Virus record (IMG/VR): IMGVR_UViG_3300020465_000016
Coordinates: 1-61,751 of that record
Reading direction: 5' to 3' (one strand)
DNA from: a virus
Length of the DNA stretch: 61,751 nt
The position numbers and the translations under genes were made by a program. A model generated the notes under the pieces. That model saw only the letters and a program-made list of their open reading frames with translations, was not told the origin of the DNA and made no database searches. Shown here piece by piece: positions 1-8,790 of this stretch. Numbering within the stretch: position 1 is the first letter of the stretch; each line of letters begins with the position of its first letter.

Positions 1-1
1 T

Positions 2-172
2 GACAGACATCAACTTAACTATGATAATGTCGCTCTTGGACGACTTCCCACTAATGTTACAACTGATCCCTCAGTTAGGGCTATGCGTGAGCTTGCTTAC
101 TTACCAAAAGGAGAGATGGATCCCCACGAAGTACCAGACAGCGACCCAAGGGTAGGGGCACGTGGAATTTGA
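2..172 (+). CDS. C-terminal end of a gene that begins before the window (possibly terminase large subunit)
   Basis: An open frame enters at the left edge and stops with TGA at 170-172, giving 56 residues that end in VGARGI. There is no motif in this piece that identifies it. In T4-like cyanophages the gene before the tail sheath is usually gp17, the terminase ATPase/nuclease, so gp17 is a positional guess only. Its end overlaps the next small gene by 11 bases, the tight packing seen throughout the window. Confidence 0.5.
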   Translation, partial: DRHQLNYDNVALGRLPTNVTTDPSVRAMRELAYLPKGEMDPHEVPDSDPRVGARGI

Positions 173-392
173 TGAAGAGTTTTCTGTAGACCATTTAATA
201 TTCAAGCAAAGAAAATGTAGGGTCTGTGGAGAAGAGAAGAATTTAATAGATGACTTCTACCTTACTAGAAAGTCTAGAGGTAAACTGGCATCTAGCTACT
301 CATATGAATGTAAGGTCTGCACTATTAAAAGAATACGAGAAAGAAGACCTAGACCTTTACCTCCTTACCTAGCAGATTATCCAGACTGGTAG
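162..392 (+). CDS. small zinc-ribbon-like hypothetical protein
   Basis: The 76-residue product starts at GTG 162 and contains CRVCGE near residue 19 and CKVC near residue 50, two CxxC pairs about 30 residues apart, as in a zinc ribbon or treble-clef finger. The rest is basic ([10 protein letters not shown]). It sits between the upstream gene and the tail sheath gene. A zinc finger linked to DNA packaging or an HNH-nuclease remnant are both possible; no HNH histidines are evident. Function unknown. Confidence 0.6.
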   Translation: MEFDEEFSVDHLIFKQRKCRVCGEEKNLIDDFYLTRKSRGKLASSYSYECKVCTIKRIRERRPRPLPPYLADYPDW

Positions 393-428
393 TTCACGCA
401 TCGTTTCCCCACTGAAACATTAGGTTTA

Positions 429-436
429 GATAAATA
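429..436 (+). promoter_or_regulatory. late promoter core upstream of gp18
   Basis: GATAAATA matches the T4-type late promoter core TATAAATA at 7 of 8 positions and lies 41 bases before the gp18 start. It would be read by host RNA polymerase carrying gp55, which is encoded in this window. Confidence 0.5.
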
Positions 437-477
437 AATTTAGACAAATCTGGATCTTCATTCGGAGAGGTAATTAA

Positions 478-2661
478 ATGGCAGGGCAAGTATCACCTGG
501 AGTTGTTATTAAGGAACGTGACCTTACTAACGCTCGTATAGACTCAACAATTGATAACGTTGGAGCATTAGTTGGACCGTTTGAGCGAGGTCCAGTAAAT
601 CAGATGGTGAATATCACCAATGAGAAATCGCTTCTAGAATATTTTGGTAAGCCAAACTCAAGCAATGCAGAGTTTTGGTTCACCGCAACTAACTTCCTAT
701 CATACGGTGGACAACTACAGGTTGTACGTATTGGAGACAGCAATCTAAAGAACGCTGTTACTGATAGTGCTTCTGCTGTACTAATAGAAAGTGACACAGA
801 CTATGCTACCAATCATTTCGATGGTGCACAAAGTTTTCACTACGGTGCTAAGTACGCTGGTTCTTATGGAAACAACATCAGCGTTCACGTAGTAGACCAC
901 GGTTATGACTTCGATCTAACTGTAAGTGCAGCTACAACTGCTGCTGCTGGTACTACTGTATACCAAAGTAATGGTGTTACTGGTAAATTATTTGTAGATC
1001 CTGCTGGTGGTACTGCTGTTAAAGTATTTGAAACTAACGGTAACCTCGTAGTAGGTACTGGTAACCTCCTGATCCAGAACACAGGTGCTACAAACACAAC
1101 ACTTGACGGTGCTGTAGCTGCAGCTGCTGCAACTATCACAGTTACATCTGCTACTGGTATTGCTACTGGTGAGTATCTACAACTTAGTGGTGGAGAAATT
1201 GTTAAGGTAACCGATACTGCTTCTGCTCCTCAACTCTCAGTTGATCGTGCACAGTTTGGTACCACAGCTGCTGATCATCTTGACAATGGTACTGTATACG
1301 AACTTGCTGCTGTAAACGTTACTGCTTCTTCTAAGTGGTGGGATGCAGTTAAAGTTACTGGTACAGACATCAACTGGAACACTCTTGTTTCAAGACCTGG
1401 TACATCTACATATGCTTCTAACTTCGGTTCTAAGTATGATGAACTAAGTATTGTTGTTCTAGATGCTACTGGTGCAATCTCTGGTACTAAGAACACAGTT
1501 CTTGAGAAGTTCCAAAACGTATCTAAGTCTGCTGATTCACAGACTACAGAAGGTGCAGACAACTACTACGCTAATATTTTAAGATTTGCTTCTTCATACC
1601 TATGGTGGGGTAAGCACGACGTAACCAACACAACAGGTTCATACGGTGGATACACCACTGCTGCTTGGGGAAGTGGAATTCAAAGTGGAACTAACTACAC
1701 AATTTTAGGATACCAAGCATATACATTTGCTGGCGGTGTTGATGGTTACTCTGTTACTGCTGGTGATCTTAACGGTGGTTATGATCTATTTGCAGACACT
1801 GAATCAATCAACCTAGACTTTATCATTGCTGGTCCTCTTCTATCTACAAGAGTAGATTCAATCTCTGTAGCACAGAAGGTTGTTAACATTGCTTCTGCAC
1901 GTAAGGATTGTATGGCATTCGTCTCACCTTATAAGGGTGCAGTCATCGGTACACTTGCTACAAGCACTGATGCACAGAGAGACAATGTAATTGACTTCTT
2001 CGATGGAGTTGGTTCTTCTACATCCTATGCAGTATTTGATTCTGGTTGGAAGTACATTTACGACAGATTTAATGATACCTATCGCTACGTACCTTGCAAT
2101 GGTGATGTTGCTGGCTTGGCTGTTCAAACCGCTAATGACCTAGATCCTTGGTTCTCACCAGCTGGATTTAACAGAGGTAACATCCGTAACGTAATCAAAC
2201 TAGCATACACACCTGCTAAGTCTGATAGAGACAAGTTATATCAAGCACGTGTAAACCCAATTTCTAGCTTCGAGGGTCGTGGTACTGTTCTCTTTGGAGA
2301 CAAGACTGCACTTAGCACACCTAGTGCATTCGATAGAATTAACGTTCGTCGTCTGTTCTTGGTTGTTGAAAAGCAAGTTGAGAACCTCGCTAAGAATGTT
2401 CTCTTTGATCTAAACGATGACGTTACACGTTCATCCTTCGCTAACGCTGTTGGTGGTTATCTTCGTGAGATTCAAGCACGTCGTGGTCTAACTGACTACC
2501 TCGTAATCTGCGACGAGACAAACAACACAGGCGATGTAATCGATCGCAACGAGTTTGTTGCTGAGATATACCTCAAGCCTTCTCGTTCTATCAACTTTAT
2601 TACAATTACATTCGTTGCTACACGTACTGGTGTAAGTTTCGATGAGATTGTAGGAAGATAG
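478..2661 (+). CDS. gp18: tail sheath protein gp18
   Basis: This 727-residue protein is the contractile tail sheath subunit that polymerises around the tail tube and contracts during infection. The N-terminus (SPGVVIKERDLT) and the C-terminal third (FMVFVSPYK-like core, NVRRLFLVVEK, then YLKPSRSINFITITF near the end) are the conserved sheath handle and core regions. It is longer than T4 gp18 (about 659 residues); the extra length is an Ala/Thr/Gly-rich insertion around residues 140-290, likely the exposed outer domain. The start has a good Shine-Dalgarno (GGAGAGG at 463-469). The tail tube gene follows directly. Confidence 0.95.
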   Translation: MAGQVSPGVVIKERDLTNARIDSTIDNVGALVGPFERGPVNQMVNITNEKSLLEYFGKPNSSNAEFWFTATNFLSYGGQLQVVRIGDSNLKNAVTDSASAVLIESDTDYATNHFDGAQSFHYGAKYAGSYGNNISVHVVDHGYDFDLTVSAATTAAAGTTVYQSNGVTGKLFVDPAGGTAVKVFETNGNLVVGTGNLLIQNTGATNTTLDGAVAAAAATITVTSATGIATGEYLQLSGGEIVKVTDTASAPQLSVDRAQFGTTAADHLDNGTVYELAAVNVTASSKWWDAVKVTGTDINWNTLVSRPGTSTYASNFGSKYDELSIVVLDATGAISGTKNTVLEKFQNVSKSADSQTTEGADNYYANILRFASSYLWWGKHDVTNTTGSYGGYTTAAWGSGIQSGTNYTILGYQAYTFAGGVDGYSVTAGDLNGGYDLFADTESINLDFIIAGPLLSTRVDSISVAQKVVNIASARKDCMAFVSPYKGAVIGTLATSTDAQRDNVIDFFDGVGSSTSYAVFDSGWKYIYDRFNDTYRYVPCNGDVAGLAVQTANDLDPWFSPAGFNRGNIRNVIKLAYTPAKSDRDKLYQARVNPISSFEGRGTVLFGDKTALSTPSAFDRINVRRLFLVVEKQVENLAKNVLFDLNDDVTRSSFANAVGGYLREIQARRGLTDYLVICDETNNTGDVIDRNEFVAEIYLKPSRSINFITITFVATRTGVSFDEIVGR

Positions 2662-2673
2662 AGATTCACTCCC

Positions 2674-2681
2674 GCTAAATA
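2674..2681 (+). promoter_or_regulatory. possible late promoter core upstream of gp19
   Basis: GCTAAATA shares the TAAATA core with the T4-type late promoter and lies 23 bases before the gp19 start. The same xCTAAATA variant recurs before other structural genes in this window, which is the main reason to believe it. Confidence 0.35.
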
Positions 2682-2704
2682 AATTAACAGAGGTCTAACA
2701 ACAA

Positions 2705-3295
2705 ATGGCAGTCACAAGTAATGTAAAGGACTTCCTCTCGAAGGTAAGGAGTGGAGTTAAACCTAATCTGTTTAGGGTCAAACTCGATTGGCCTGCTGGA
2801 TTAGGTGTATCACAGTCAGACAGAGAACTTGGATCATTCCTATGTAAGAGTGCAGCACTACCTGCCTCTAACCTAGGAGTTATCGATGTTCCTTTCCGTG
2901 GAAGAGTAGTAAAGGTAGCTGGAGACAGAACCTTTGACACTTGGTCAGTTACTATCATCGCAGATACTAACTTCAGACTACGTAATCTCTTTGAAGGATG
3001 GCTACAGGCAATCAACGCACACGAAGATAACGTTGCTGCATTGGTTAATCCTGATGGTGGTGGAACTGGATACACAAAAGATCTTGTAGTACATCAACTA
3101 GGACGTAATGGCGAAGATCGTCAGGACAACTACGTTAAGTCTTACAAGCTTTGGGGATGTTTCCCAACACAGATATCACAGATTGATCTTGCATATGATA
3201 GCAATGATCAGATAGAAGAATTCACGGTTGAGTTCCAAGTTCAATACTGGACTGCTGGTGACAACCCTGAAGAGTACGATAACGGCATAAATTAA
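2705..3295 (+). CDS. gp19: tail tube protein gp19
   Basis: The 196-residue product is the major tail tube subunit, forming the hexameric inner tube through which DNA passes. Position immediately after the sheath gene and length (T4 gp19 is about 163) fit. Seen in sequence are the tube-fold features NLFRVKLDWPAG at the N-terminus, a SAALPASNLGVIDVPFRGR strand-turn segment, and the closing strand IEEFTVEFQVQYW. A second tube-fold-like protein occurs at 8791-9315. Confidence 0.92.
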   Translation: MAVTSNVKDFLSKVRSGVKPNLFRVKLDWPAGLGVSQSDRELGSFLCKSAALPASNLGVIDVPFRGRVVKVAGDRTFDTWSVTIIADTNFRLRNLFEGWLQAINAHEDNVAALVNPDGGGTGYTKDLVVHQLGRNGEDRQDNYVKSYKLWGCFPTQISQIDLAYDSNDQIEEFTVEFQVQYWTAGDNPEEYDNGIN

Positions 3296-3296
3296 C

Positions 3297-3326
3297 TTGA
3301 CTAAATACCTTAGTACAAGGTATACT
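3297..3326 (+). promoter_or_regulatory. sigma70-type promoter overlapping a late core, upstream of gp20
   Basis: TTGACT (3297-3302), an 18-base spacer and TATACT (3321-3326) form a good sigma70-type promoter. ACTAAATA at 3300-3307 inside it also resembles a late core. The transcript would start about 3333, almost at the gp20 ATG (3335), so a promoter here would give a nearly leaderless message. Confidence 0.4.
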
Positions 3327-3334
3327 ACCTTATT

Positions 3335-4909
3335 ATGGCACAATTATTTGGATTCTCTATTAAGAGAAAGGAGGGACCTAAGGGTCAATCCCCAATCCCT
3401 CCTAGTCAGGATGATAGTATTACCACTATTGCTGGTGGTTACTTTGGACAATATGTAGACCTCGATGGCGGTGCGTCAACTCGTAATGAGTACCAGTTGA
3501 TTCGCCGTTATCGTGATATGGCCCTTCATCCAGAAGTGGATACGGCTATTGATGAAGTAGTTAATGAAGCGATTATATCTGACTTAGATGACACTCCAGT
3601 ACAGATAGAACTATCTAATCTGAACGTAGGAGAAAATATCAAGAGTAAGATAAGAGAAGAGTTTGAAAATTGCAAGCGTCTATTAGGTTTCGAGCAAAGA
3701 GCACACGAAATATTTCGTCGTTGGTACATTGATGGTAGACTTCACTACCATAAAGTAATTGATCTAGCTAACCCTAAGTTGGGTATCACGGAACTTAGGT
3801 ATATTGATCCACTTAAAATAAAGAAGGTAAGAGAATTAAAGGATAAGAAAGATCCTAATGAAGCAAAGAGATCTGGTAAAGAACCTACCGTATTGGATTT
3901 AGATTTCGGTAAGCACGAAGAATACTACATCTACAATCCAAAAGGATTCCTCAATATGAATGGCCCTGAGCAAAAGGGTATTCGTATGGCTGAGGATTCT
4001 ATTGCTCACGTAGATTCTGGATTACAGGATCTAAACCAAAAGATTACACTATCGTTTTTACATAAGGCTATCAAGTCACTCAATCAACTCAGGATGATTG
4101 AGGACGCACTTGTCATTTATAGATTGTCCCGTGCTCCAGAGCGTAGGATATTTTACATTGACGTAGGTAACCTGCCAAAACAAAAAGCGGAACAATACCT
4201 CCGTGATGTAATGAATAGGTATCGTAACAAACTTGTATACGATGCTAACACAGGTGAAATCAGAGATGACAAAAAGCATATGTCGATGCTTGAGGATTTC
4301 TGGTTACCACGCAGAGAGGGTGGTAGAGGTACAGAGATCTCTACTCTTCCTGGTGGGCAAAACCTTGGTGAGTTAAAGGATGTGGAGTACTTCCGCACCA
4401 AACTTTTCAAGTCGCTCAACTTACCCCCCAGTAGACTCGATGGAGAAAAAGGATTTAGTCTCGGAAGAAGTAATGAAATTCTTCGTGACGAACTTAAATT
4501 TTCCAAGTTCGTCGGTCGCTTGCGTAAAAAGTTTTCTGTTCTGTTTGATGATCTTCTAAAGACTCAACTCGTTCTAAAGAGAGTTATCTCTCTCGAAGAG
4601 TGGGAAGAGATGAGAGAGCATATTCAATATGACTATCTCTTTGATAATCACTTCAATGAACTGAAAGATGCGGAGCTAATGAACAACCGCCTTGACTTAG
4701 TTGTCAAGATGGAACCTTACATTGGACGCTACTTCAGTGCTGAGAATATTAAGAAGAAGATTCTACAACAAACTGATACGGAAAGGTTAGAGATAGAAGC
4801 AGAAATTAAGAAAGAACGTGCTTCTGGATTGATACCAAGCATCGTTCCAATTGATGCAATACTCCCTGAAAACCAGCCAACTGAGGACACAAGTTCCTTA
4901 GAACGCTAA
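3335..4909 (+). CDS. gp20: portal vertex protein gp20
   Basis: The 524-residue portal protein forms the dodecameric ring at one capsid vertex through which DNA is packaged and to which the tail attaches. Its length equals that of T4 gp20. Conserved stretches include GQYVDLDG near residue 38, YRDMALHPEVDTAIDEVVNEA near 60-80, the RAPERRIFYIDVGNLP strand near 267 and the clip/crown segment that ends with FDNHFNELKDAE. This is the gene classically used as a cyanomyovirus diversity marker. The capsid assembly genes gp21, gp22 and gp23 follow in the usual order. Confidence 0.96.
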   Translation: MAQLFGFSIKRKEGPKGQSPIPPSQDDSITTIAGGYFGQYVDLDGGASTRNEYQLIRRYRDMALHPEVDTAIDEVVNEAIISDLDDTPVQIELSNLNVGENIKSKIREEFENCKRLLGFEQRAHEIFRRWYIDGRLHYHKVIDLANPKLGITELRYIDPLKIKKVRELKDKKDPNEAKRSGKEPTVLDLDFGKHEEYYIYNPKGFLNMNGPEQKGIRMAEDSIAHVDSGLQDLNQKITLSFLHKAIKSLNQLRMIEDALVIYRLSRAPERRIFYIDVGNLPKQKAEQYLRDVMNRYRNKLVYDANTGEIRDDKKHMSMLEDFWLPRREGGRGTEISTLPGGQNLGELKDVEYFRTKLFKSLNLPPSRLDGEKGFSLGRSNEILRDELKFSKFVGRLRKKFSVLFDDLLKTQLVLKRVISLEEWEEMREHIQYDYLFDNHFNELKDAELMNNRLDLVVKMEPYIGRYFSAENIKKKILQQTDTERLEIEAEIKKERASGLIPSIVPIDAILPENQPTEDTSSLER

Positions 4910-4912
4910 ATA
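4905..4912 (+). promoter_or_regulatory. late promoter core overlapping the gp20 stop codon
   Basis: GCTAAATA includes the TAA stop of gp20 (4907-4909) and precedes the next gene by 19 bases. It is one of about nine places in the window where the stop codon supplies part of a TAAATA late core. Confidence 0.4.
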
Positions 4913-4931
4913 AAAATATATTCTGAATATT

Positions 4932-5225
4932 ATGGACAAAGTTACACCCGAAACTTCCGCACGTGCGGCTGTAGATGCTATCGCTGATGGCAACCGTGCA
5001 GCTGCTGTTGATGCTATCAACAACTTAATGTATGGGAAGTCGGCTGAGACATTAGATCAATACTCTGATGTACTAGCTAAGTCATATTTTGGAGATATGG
5101 AACTTCCAAATGCTCCAGATGAAACACCAGTAGATGATGAAGCCCCTGGCACACCATCTTCTGTAGAACCAGAAAACAACTCAGAACCAAAAACTGATGA
5201 AACTGATATCGGAAACACTAACTGA
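4932..5225 (+). CDS. prohead core protein, gp67-like
   Basis: A 97-residue protein with a short helical N-terminal half (AAVDAINNLMYGKSAETLDQY) and a very acidic, proline-rich C-terminal half. In T4 the gene between portal and protease encodes gp67, a small acidic prohead core protein that is degraded by gp21 during maturation, and this one has the same position, size and charge pattern. Its 3' end overlaps the protease start by 29 bases. No enzyme motif is seen. Confidence 0.6.
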   Translation: MDKVTPETSARAAVDAIADGNRAAAVDAINNLMYGKSAETLDQYSDVLAKSYFGDMELPNAPDETPVDDEAPGTPSSVEPENNSEPKTDETDIGNTN

Positions 5226-5844
5226 AGGTCTACAATACCTGACTGAAACCAAGAACGGTAAGAAGTCCCAGTATATTGAAGGTGTCTTTTTACAAGGCGA
5301 ACTTAAGAATCGTAATAACAGGGTATACCCTATTAACATTCTTGAGCGTGAAGTAAATAAGTACATTGCAGAGCACGTCAATAGAGATCGTGCTGTCGGT
5401 GAGCTTGGTCACCCCGATGGTCCTACTATTAACTTAGATAGGGTATCTCACAGAATCGTTTCCCTCCGTAAAGAAGGTAATAACTTCGTAGGTAAGGCAA
5501 GAATCCTTGGCACACCTATGGGCAAGATTGCACAGAATCTATTAGATGAAGGTGTACGTCTTGGAGTTTCTTCTAGAGGTTTAGGTACTGTAGAGAAACG
5601 AGAAGGTACTTCCTTCGTTAGAGATGACTATATGTTAGCTACTGCTGCTGATATCGTCGCCGACCCCTCCGCACCTGATGCTTTCGTAGATGGCATAATG
5701 GAAGGTAAGGAATGGTGTTGGGATAATGGTATCGTCAAAGAAGAAAAAGTAGCTAAATACCATAAGTTCATCTCCGAAAGTGAGCTCCGTGATCTAGAGG
5801 CACGGAAACTCAAGGTGTTCCAGAACTTCCTTGGAACTCTCTGA
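5197..5844 (+). CDS. gp21: prohead maturation protease gp21
   Basis: The 215-residue serine protease sits in the prohead core and cleaves head proteins after (L/I)xE, then itself. T4 gp21 is about 212 residues. The likely catalytic His is in GELGHP (about residue 71) and the Ser in GVSSRG (about residue 127), the spacing typical of this herpes-protease-like fold. Cleavage sites of the expected type occur in gp22 (LISE), gp23 (LNE before AAPIN) and two small proteins at 36.5-37.0 kb. Confidence 0.93.
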   Translation: MKLISETLTEGLQYLTETKNGKKSQYIEGVFLQGELKNRNNRVYPINILEREVNKYIAEHVNRDRAVGELGHPDGPTINLDRVSHRIVSLRKEGNNFVGKARILGTPMGKIAQNLLDEGVRLGVSSRGLGTVEKREGTSFVRDDYMLATAADIVADPSAPDAFVDGIMEGKEWCWDNGIVKEEKVAKYHKFISESELRDLEARKLKVFQNFLGTL

Positions 5845-5846
5845 TT

Positions 5847-5854
5847 TATAAATA
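5847..5854 (+). promoter_or_regulatory. late promoter core (perfect) upstream of gp22
   Basis: TATAAATA is an exact match to the T4 late promoter core and lies just after the gp21 stop, 46 bases before gp22. It would drive gp22-gp23, the most abundant head proteins. Confidence 0.65.
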
Positions 5855-5900
5855 ACTCTTAGACATAAACAGTATAAAAGCTTATTAGAGGTTAACTCCG

Positions 5901-6989
5901 ATGTCCGAAATTTTGAACGAAAAGTTTGAGGAACTCATTAGTGAAGCAGGTCTTCCTAGTGCAACAGTTCCTGGGAGCGAACCAGCGGCTCCTTCATCTA
6001 AATCTGTAACGGCGGTAAACGCAAAAGCAGCTCCAGGTGATCAAGCTTCAGGTAAAGTAGATCCTTCATTGGTGCCTGGTCAGGCAATCCAAGATTTAGG
6101 TGGACCTACTCCCACACATAATCATCCGCAAGACGACTCCAACAAGTTGGATAAGAATGCGACTAAGGACGCAGTGAGCGATCCTCAAACAGGTGGTGGT
6201 AAAGACGAGCCATCAGGATCAGATCCTAAGCTCGCAGATAAGATTACTTACGGTACTAAGAAAGAAGATATCGAAGTAGATCTAAGTGCTGACGTTAAGG
6301 CACTCGCAGAAGGCGAAGAACTGTCAGAAGAGTTCTTGAAGAAAGCATCAACAATTTTTGAAGCAGCAGTAAAGTCTAAAGTTGTTTCTATTGTTGAAGA
6401 ACTCGAAGTACAGTATAGCGAAAAGCTTGCCGAGAACACCGAGAAAGTTCGGGAGTCCTTGGCCGAAGAAGTTGATGGTATCTTGAAGTACACTTCTCAG
6501 CGTTGGCTAGAAGAAAATCAAGTTGCTATTGACACTGGTCTCAAAGTCGAGATCACTGAGTCGTTCATCAAAGGTCTGAAAGGACTCTTTGAAGAGCACT
6601 ATATTGACGTGCCTGAGGGCAAAGAAGATGTTCTAGAATCTATGAACACTTCGCTTCGTGAAATGGAAGACCGCCTCAATGAACAGATTGATGCGAACGT
6701 GAAATTGTCAAAACAAATCTCTGCTCAAGTTAGAGGAGGCATTGTCTCCGAAATGAGTGAAGGACTTACAGATACACAGAAAGAGAAGTTCGCTGATCTT
6801 GCTGAAGCTGTAACCTTTAAAGATGAAGCATCTTACAGAGAGAAATTAACCACAATCAAGGGATCATACTTTACTGAGAAAGCACAAGTTGCTGAAGCAG
6901 TAAAAGAAGAGCCACTTGAAGGTGTCAGCACCGAGTACGCACCAGTTATGCAAGCATATCTGAATGCAATCGGAAACGCTGTTAAGTGA
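5901..6989 (+). CDS. gp22: prohead core scaffolding protein gp22
   Basis: The 362-residue scaffold protein forms the transient core around which gp23 assembles and is then degraded by gp21. It has an N-terminal segment with an LISE cleavage-type site (about residue 12-15), a low-complexity Pro/Ser/Gly/Asp-rich stretch (about 20-115), and then a long acidic helical, coiled-coil-prone region rich in Glu, Lys and Ala. T4 gp22 is shorter (about 269). Position between the protease and capsid genes supports the call. Confidence 0.92.
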   Translation: MSEILNEKFEELISEAGLPSATVPGSEPAAPSSKSVTAVNAKAAPGDQASGKVDPSLVPGQAIQDLGGPTPTHNHPQDDSNKLDKNATKDAVSDPQTGGGKDEPSGSDPKLADKITYGTKKEDIEVDLSADVKALAEGEELSEEFLKKASTIFEAAVKSKVVSIVEELEVQYSEKLAENTEKVRESLAEEVDGILKYTSQRWLEENQVAIDTGLKVEITESFIKGLKGLFEEHYIDVPEGKEDVLESMNTSLREMEDRLNEQIDANVKLSKQISAQVRGGIVSEMSEGLTDTQKEKFADLAEAVTFKDEASYREKLTTIKGSYFTEKAQVAEAVKEEPLEGVSTEYAPVMQAYLNAIGNAVK

Positions 6990-6998
6990 TTTTAACAT

Positions 6999-7006
6999 TA
7001 TAAACA
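6999..7006 (+). promoter_or_regulatory. possible late promoter core upstream of gp23
   Basis: TATAAACA differs from the T4 late core by one base and lies 23 bases before the capsid gene start. It suggests gp23 has its own late start in addition to read-through from gp22. Confidence 0.4.
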
Positions 7007-7029
7007 TCAACCCCTTAAAAGTAATAAAG

Positions 7030-8475
7030 ATGGACACCCGTCAATTACAGGAAAAGTGGGCACCTGTTCTAGATCATAAAGATCTATCAGAGATTAAGGA
7101 TTCTCATAGAAGGCAGGTCACCGCTTCAATCCTAGAAAATCAAGAAAAAGCTCTTAAAGAAGAGCACGGTATGCTAAATGAAGCTGCTCCAATAAACTCT
7201 GTTGGTGCAGACGGTCTTAAGTCCTCTCACGGTTCTTCAGGTCTTGCAGGTTTCGATCCAATCCTAATCAGCTTGATCCGTCGTGCTATGCCAAACCTCG
7301 TTGCATACGATGTTTGTGGCGTACAACCAATGAGTGGTCCTACAGGACTTATCTTCGCAATGCGTTCACACTACAACGACAGAGATGGTGCTGAAGCATT
7401 GTTCAATGAGCCTAACCCAGGTTTCTCCGCAGTTGGAGACGCTTCTGGTGCGAACGCTTATGATCCTACAGCTGGTTACGTAGATCCAGGTGGCGGTGGC
7501 ACAGGTGCTGCAGCTGCTGCTTCTGCTGACAACACTGCTGAAGGTAACAACCCTGCTATCCTCAACGATGGTACCACATATCCTTCTGCTGGTACTGGAT
7601 ATCGTTACGAGAATACAGCTGGTAGTGCAAGAGACTATCTAGAAGCTTTGGGAACCTCAGGTTCACCAGACTTCCGTGAGATGGCATTCACAATCGATAA
7701 GGTATCGGTTACTGCTAAATCACGTGCACTCAAAGCAGAGTACACCTTAGAACTTGCTCAAGACTTGAAGGCGATTCACGGTCTAGATGCTGAAACGGAA
7801 TTAGCAAACATTCTCTCTTCTGAGATACTTGCTGAAATTAACCGTGAAGTTATCAGAACTGTTTATCTCCAAGCAAAAGTCGGAGCACAAAACAACGTAG
7901 CGAACGCTGGAATCTTCAACCTAGACACCGACAGTAATGGTCGTTGGTCTGTTGAGAAATTCAAAGGTTTGATTTATCAGATCGAAAGAGATGCTAACGC
8001 TATCGCACAGCAAACTCGTAGAGGAAAGGGTAACTTCATCCTTTGTTCTGCTGACGTTGCTTCTGCACTTAATATGGCTGGTGTTCTAGATTACACACCT
8101 GCTCTATCAACAAATGGTCTACCTGATGATACAGGTAATACATTCGTTGGAACACTTAACGGTGGAGTTAAAGTTTACGTTGATCCATATTCAGCGAACT
8201 TGGCTAATGACCACTTCTATGTTGCTGGTTATAAGGGTTCATCTCCTTATGATGCAGGAATGTTCTACTGCCCATATGTACCCCTACAGATGGTTCGTGC
8301 AGTGGATCAAGGATCCTTCCAACCTAAAATTGGATTTAAGACAAGATACGGAATCGTTGCTAACCCATTCGTCTTTAAGGCAGATGGATCAACAGTTGGC
8401 GAAGACGTACTTTCCAATACAGGAACTGGACGCAACCAGTACTACAGACGTGTGCTTGTTCGCAACCTTATGTGA
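7030..8475 (+). CDS. gp23: major capsid protein gp23
   Basis: The 481-residue HK97-fold shell protein. The start at ATG 7030 gives the typical N-terminus MDTRQLQEKWAPVLDH; an in-frame ATG 66 bases upstream lies inside gp22 and is unlikely. The gp21 site is probably LNE/AAPIN at residue 51, removing the N-terminal delta domain. Landmarks include GFDPILISLIRRAMPNLVAY, the FREMAFTIDKVSVTAKSRALKAEYT region, and the C-terminal PFVFKADG. A strong terminator follows the stop. No gp24 vertex gene follows, as is normal in cyanophages. Confidence 0.97.
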   Translation: MDTRQLQEKWAPVLDHKDLSEIKDSHRRQVTASILENQEKALKEEHGMLNEAAPINSVGADGLKSSHGSSGLAGFDPILISLIRRAMPNLVAYDVCGVQPMSGPTGLIFAMRSHYNDRDGAEALFNEPNPGFSAVGDASGANAYDPTAGYVDPGGGGTGAAAAASADNTAEGNNPAILNDGTTYPSAGTGYRYENTAGSARDYLEALGTSGSPDFREMAFTIDKVSVTAKSRALKAEYTLELAQDLKAIHGLDAETELANILSSEILAEINREVIRTVYLQAKVGAQNNVANAGIFNLDTDSNGRWSVEKFKGLIYQIERDANAIAQQTRRGKGNFILCSADVASALNMAGVLDYTPALSTNGLPDDTGNTFVGTLNGGVKVYVDPYSANLANDHFYVAGYKGSSPYDAGMFYCPYVPLQMVRAVDQGSFQPKIGFKTRYGIVANPFVFKADGSTVGEDVLSNTGTGRNQYYRRVLVRNLM

Positions 8476-8497
8476 TCTATTATCACAATATATCAAA

Positions 8498-8524
8498 AGA
8501 GACTCCTTGTGGGTCTCTTTTTTT
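8498..8524 (+). terminator. intrinsic terminator after gp23
   Basis: AGAGACTC (8498-8505) pairs with GGGTCTCT (8511-8518) over 8 bp with one G-T pair, followed by seven T. It ends the head-gene transcript. The loop also contributes the -35 box of the next promoter. Confidence 0.9.
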
Positions 8525-8534
8525 ATGCTATAAT
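8507..8534 (+). promoter_or_regulatory. sigma70-type promoter fused to the gp23 terminator
   Basis: TTGTGG (8507-8512) in the terminator loop and 3' arm, a 16-base spacer and TATAAT (8529-8534) just after the T-run. The -35 is a weak match, the -10 perfect. The predicted start would fall at the ATG 8542, giving a leaderless message. Confidence 0.5.
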
Positions 8535-8541
8535 TATAACT

Positions 8542-8763
8542 ATGATTAGACACTCCACTTACTATTCCGACAATGATCGAAGATCAGCACTCGTTGTCGA
8601 AGAAGATGACGGAAGATTCTGTGCTATATGCGTTGAGTACGATCGACGTTGTATACGTGCGACCGATTTTATTAAGGGGGCTACTTCTTCTTATCATCGC
8701 TACTACGACAATTTAATATACTGCGAAGACTTTGCTGAAAACTGGGTTCTGTATAAGGACTAA
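8542..8763 (+). CDS. small hypothetical protein
   Basis: A 73-residue protein from ATG 8542; the longer GTG reading from 8509 lies inside the terminator and is rejected. It is rich in Tyr, Asp and Arg (HSTYYSDNDRRSALVVEEDDGRF) with three Cys and no recognised domain. It sits alone between two transcription control regions, after gp23 and before the next structural gene. Function unknown. Confidence 0.65.
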   Translation: MIRHSTYYSDNDRRSALVVEEDDGRFCAICVEYDRRCIRATDFIKGATSSYHRYYDNLIYCEDFAENWVLYKD

Positions 8764-8766
8764 ATA
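8759..8766 (+). promoter_or_regulatory. late promoter core overlapping a stop codon
   Basis: ACTAAATA includes the TAA stop (8761-8763) of the small upstream gene and lies 24 bases before the gene at 8791. Confidence 0.4.
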
Positions 8767-8790
8767 GTGGTGTAAAGAACTGATTATGTT

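Noticed and set aside
6964-7029. Upstream ATG for the major capsid protein
   Set aside because: It lies inside gp22 and adds residues not expected before the typical MDTRQLQEKW start.
8114-8533. Long open frame inside and beyond gp23
   Set aside because: Overlaps gp23 almost fully, runs into the terminator and has no protein-like composition.
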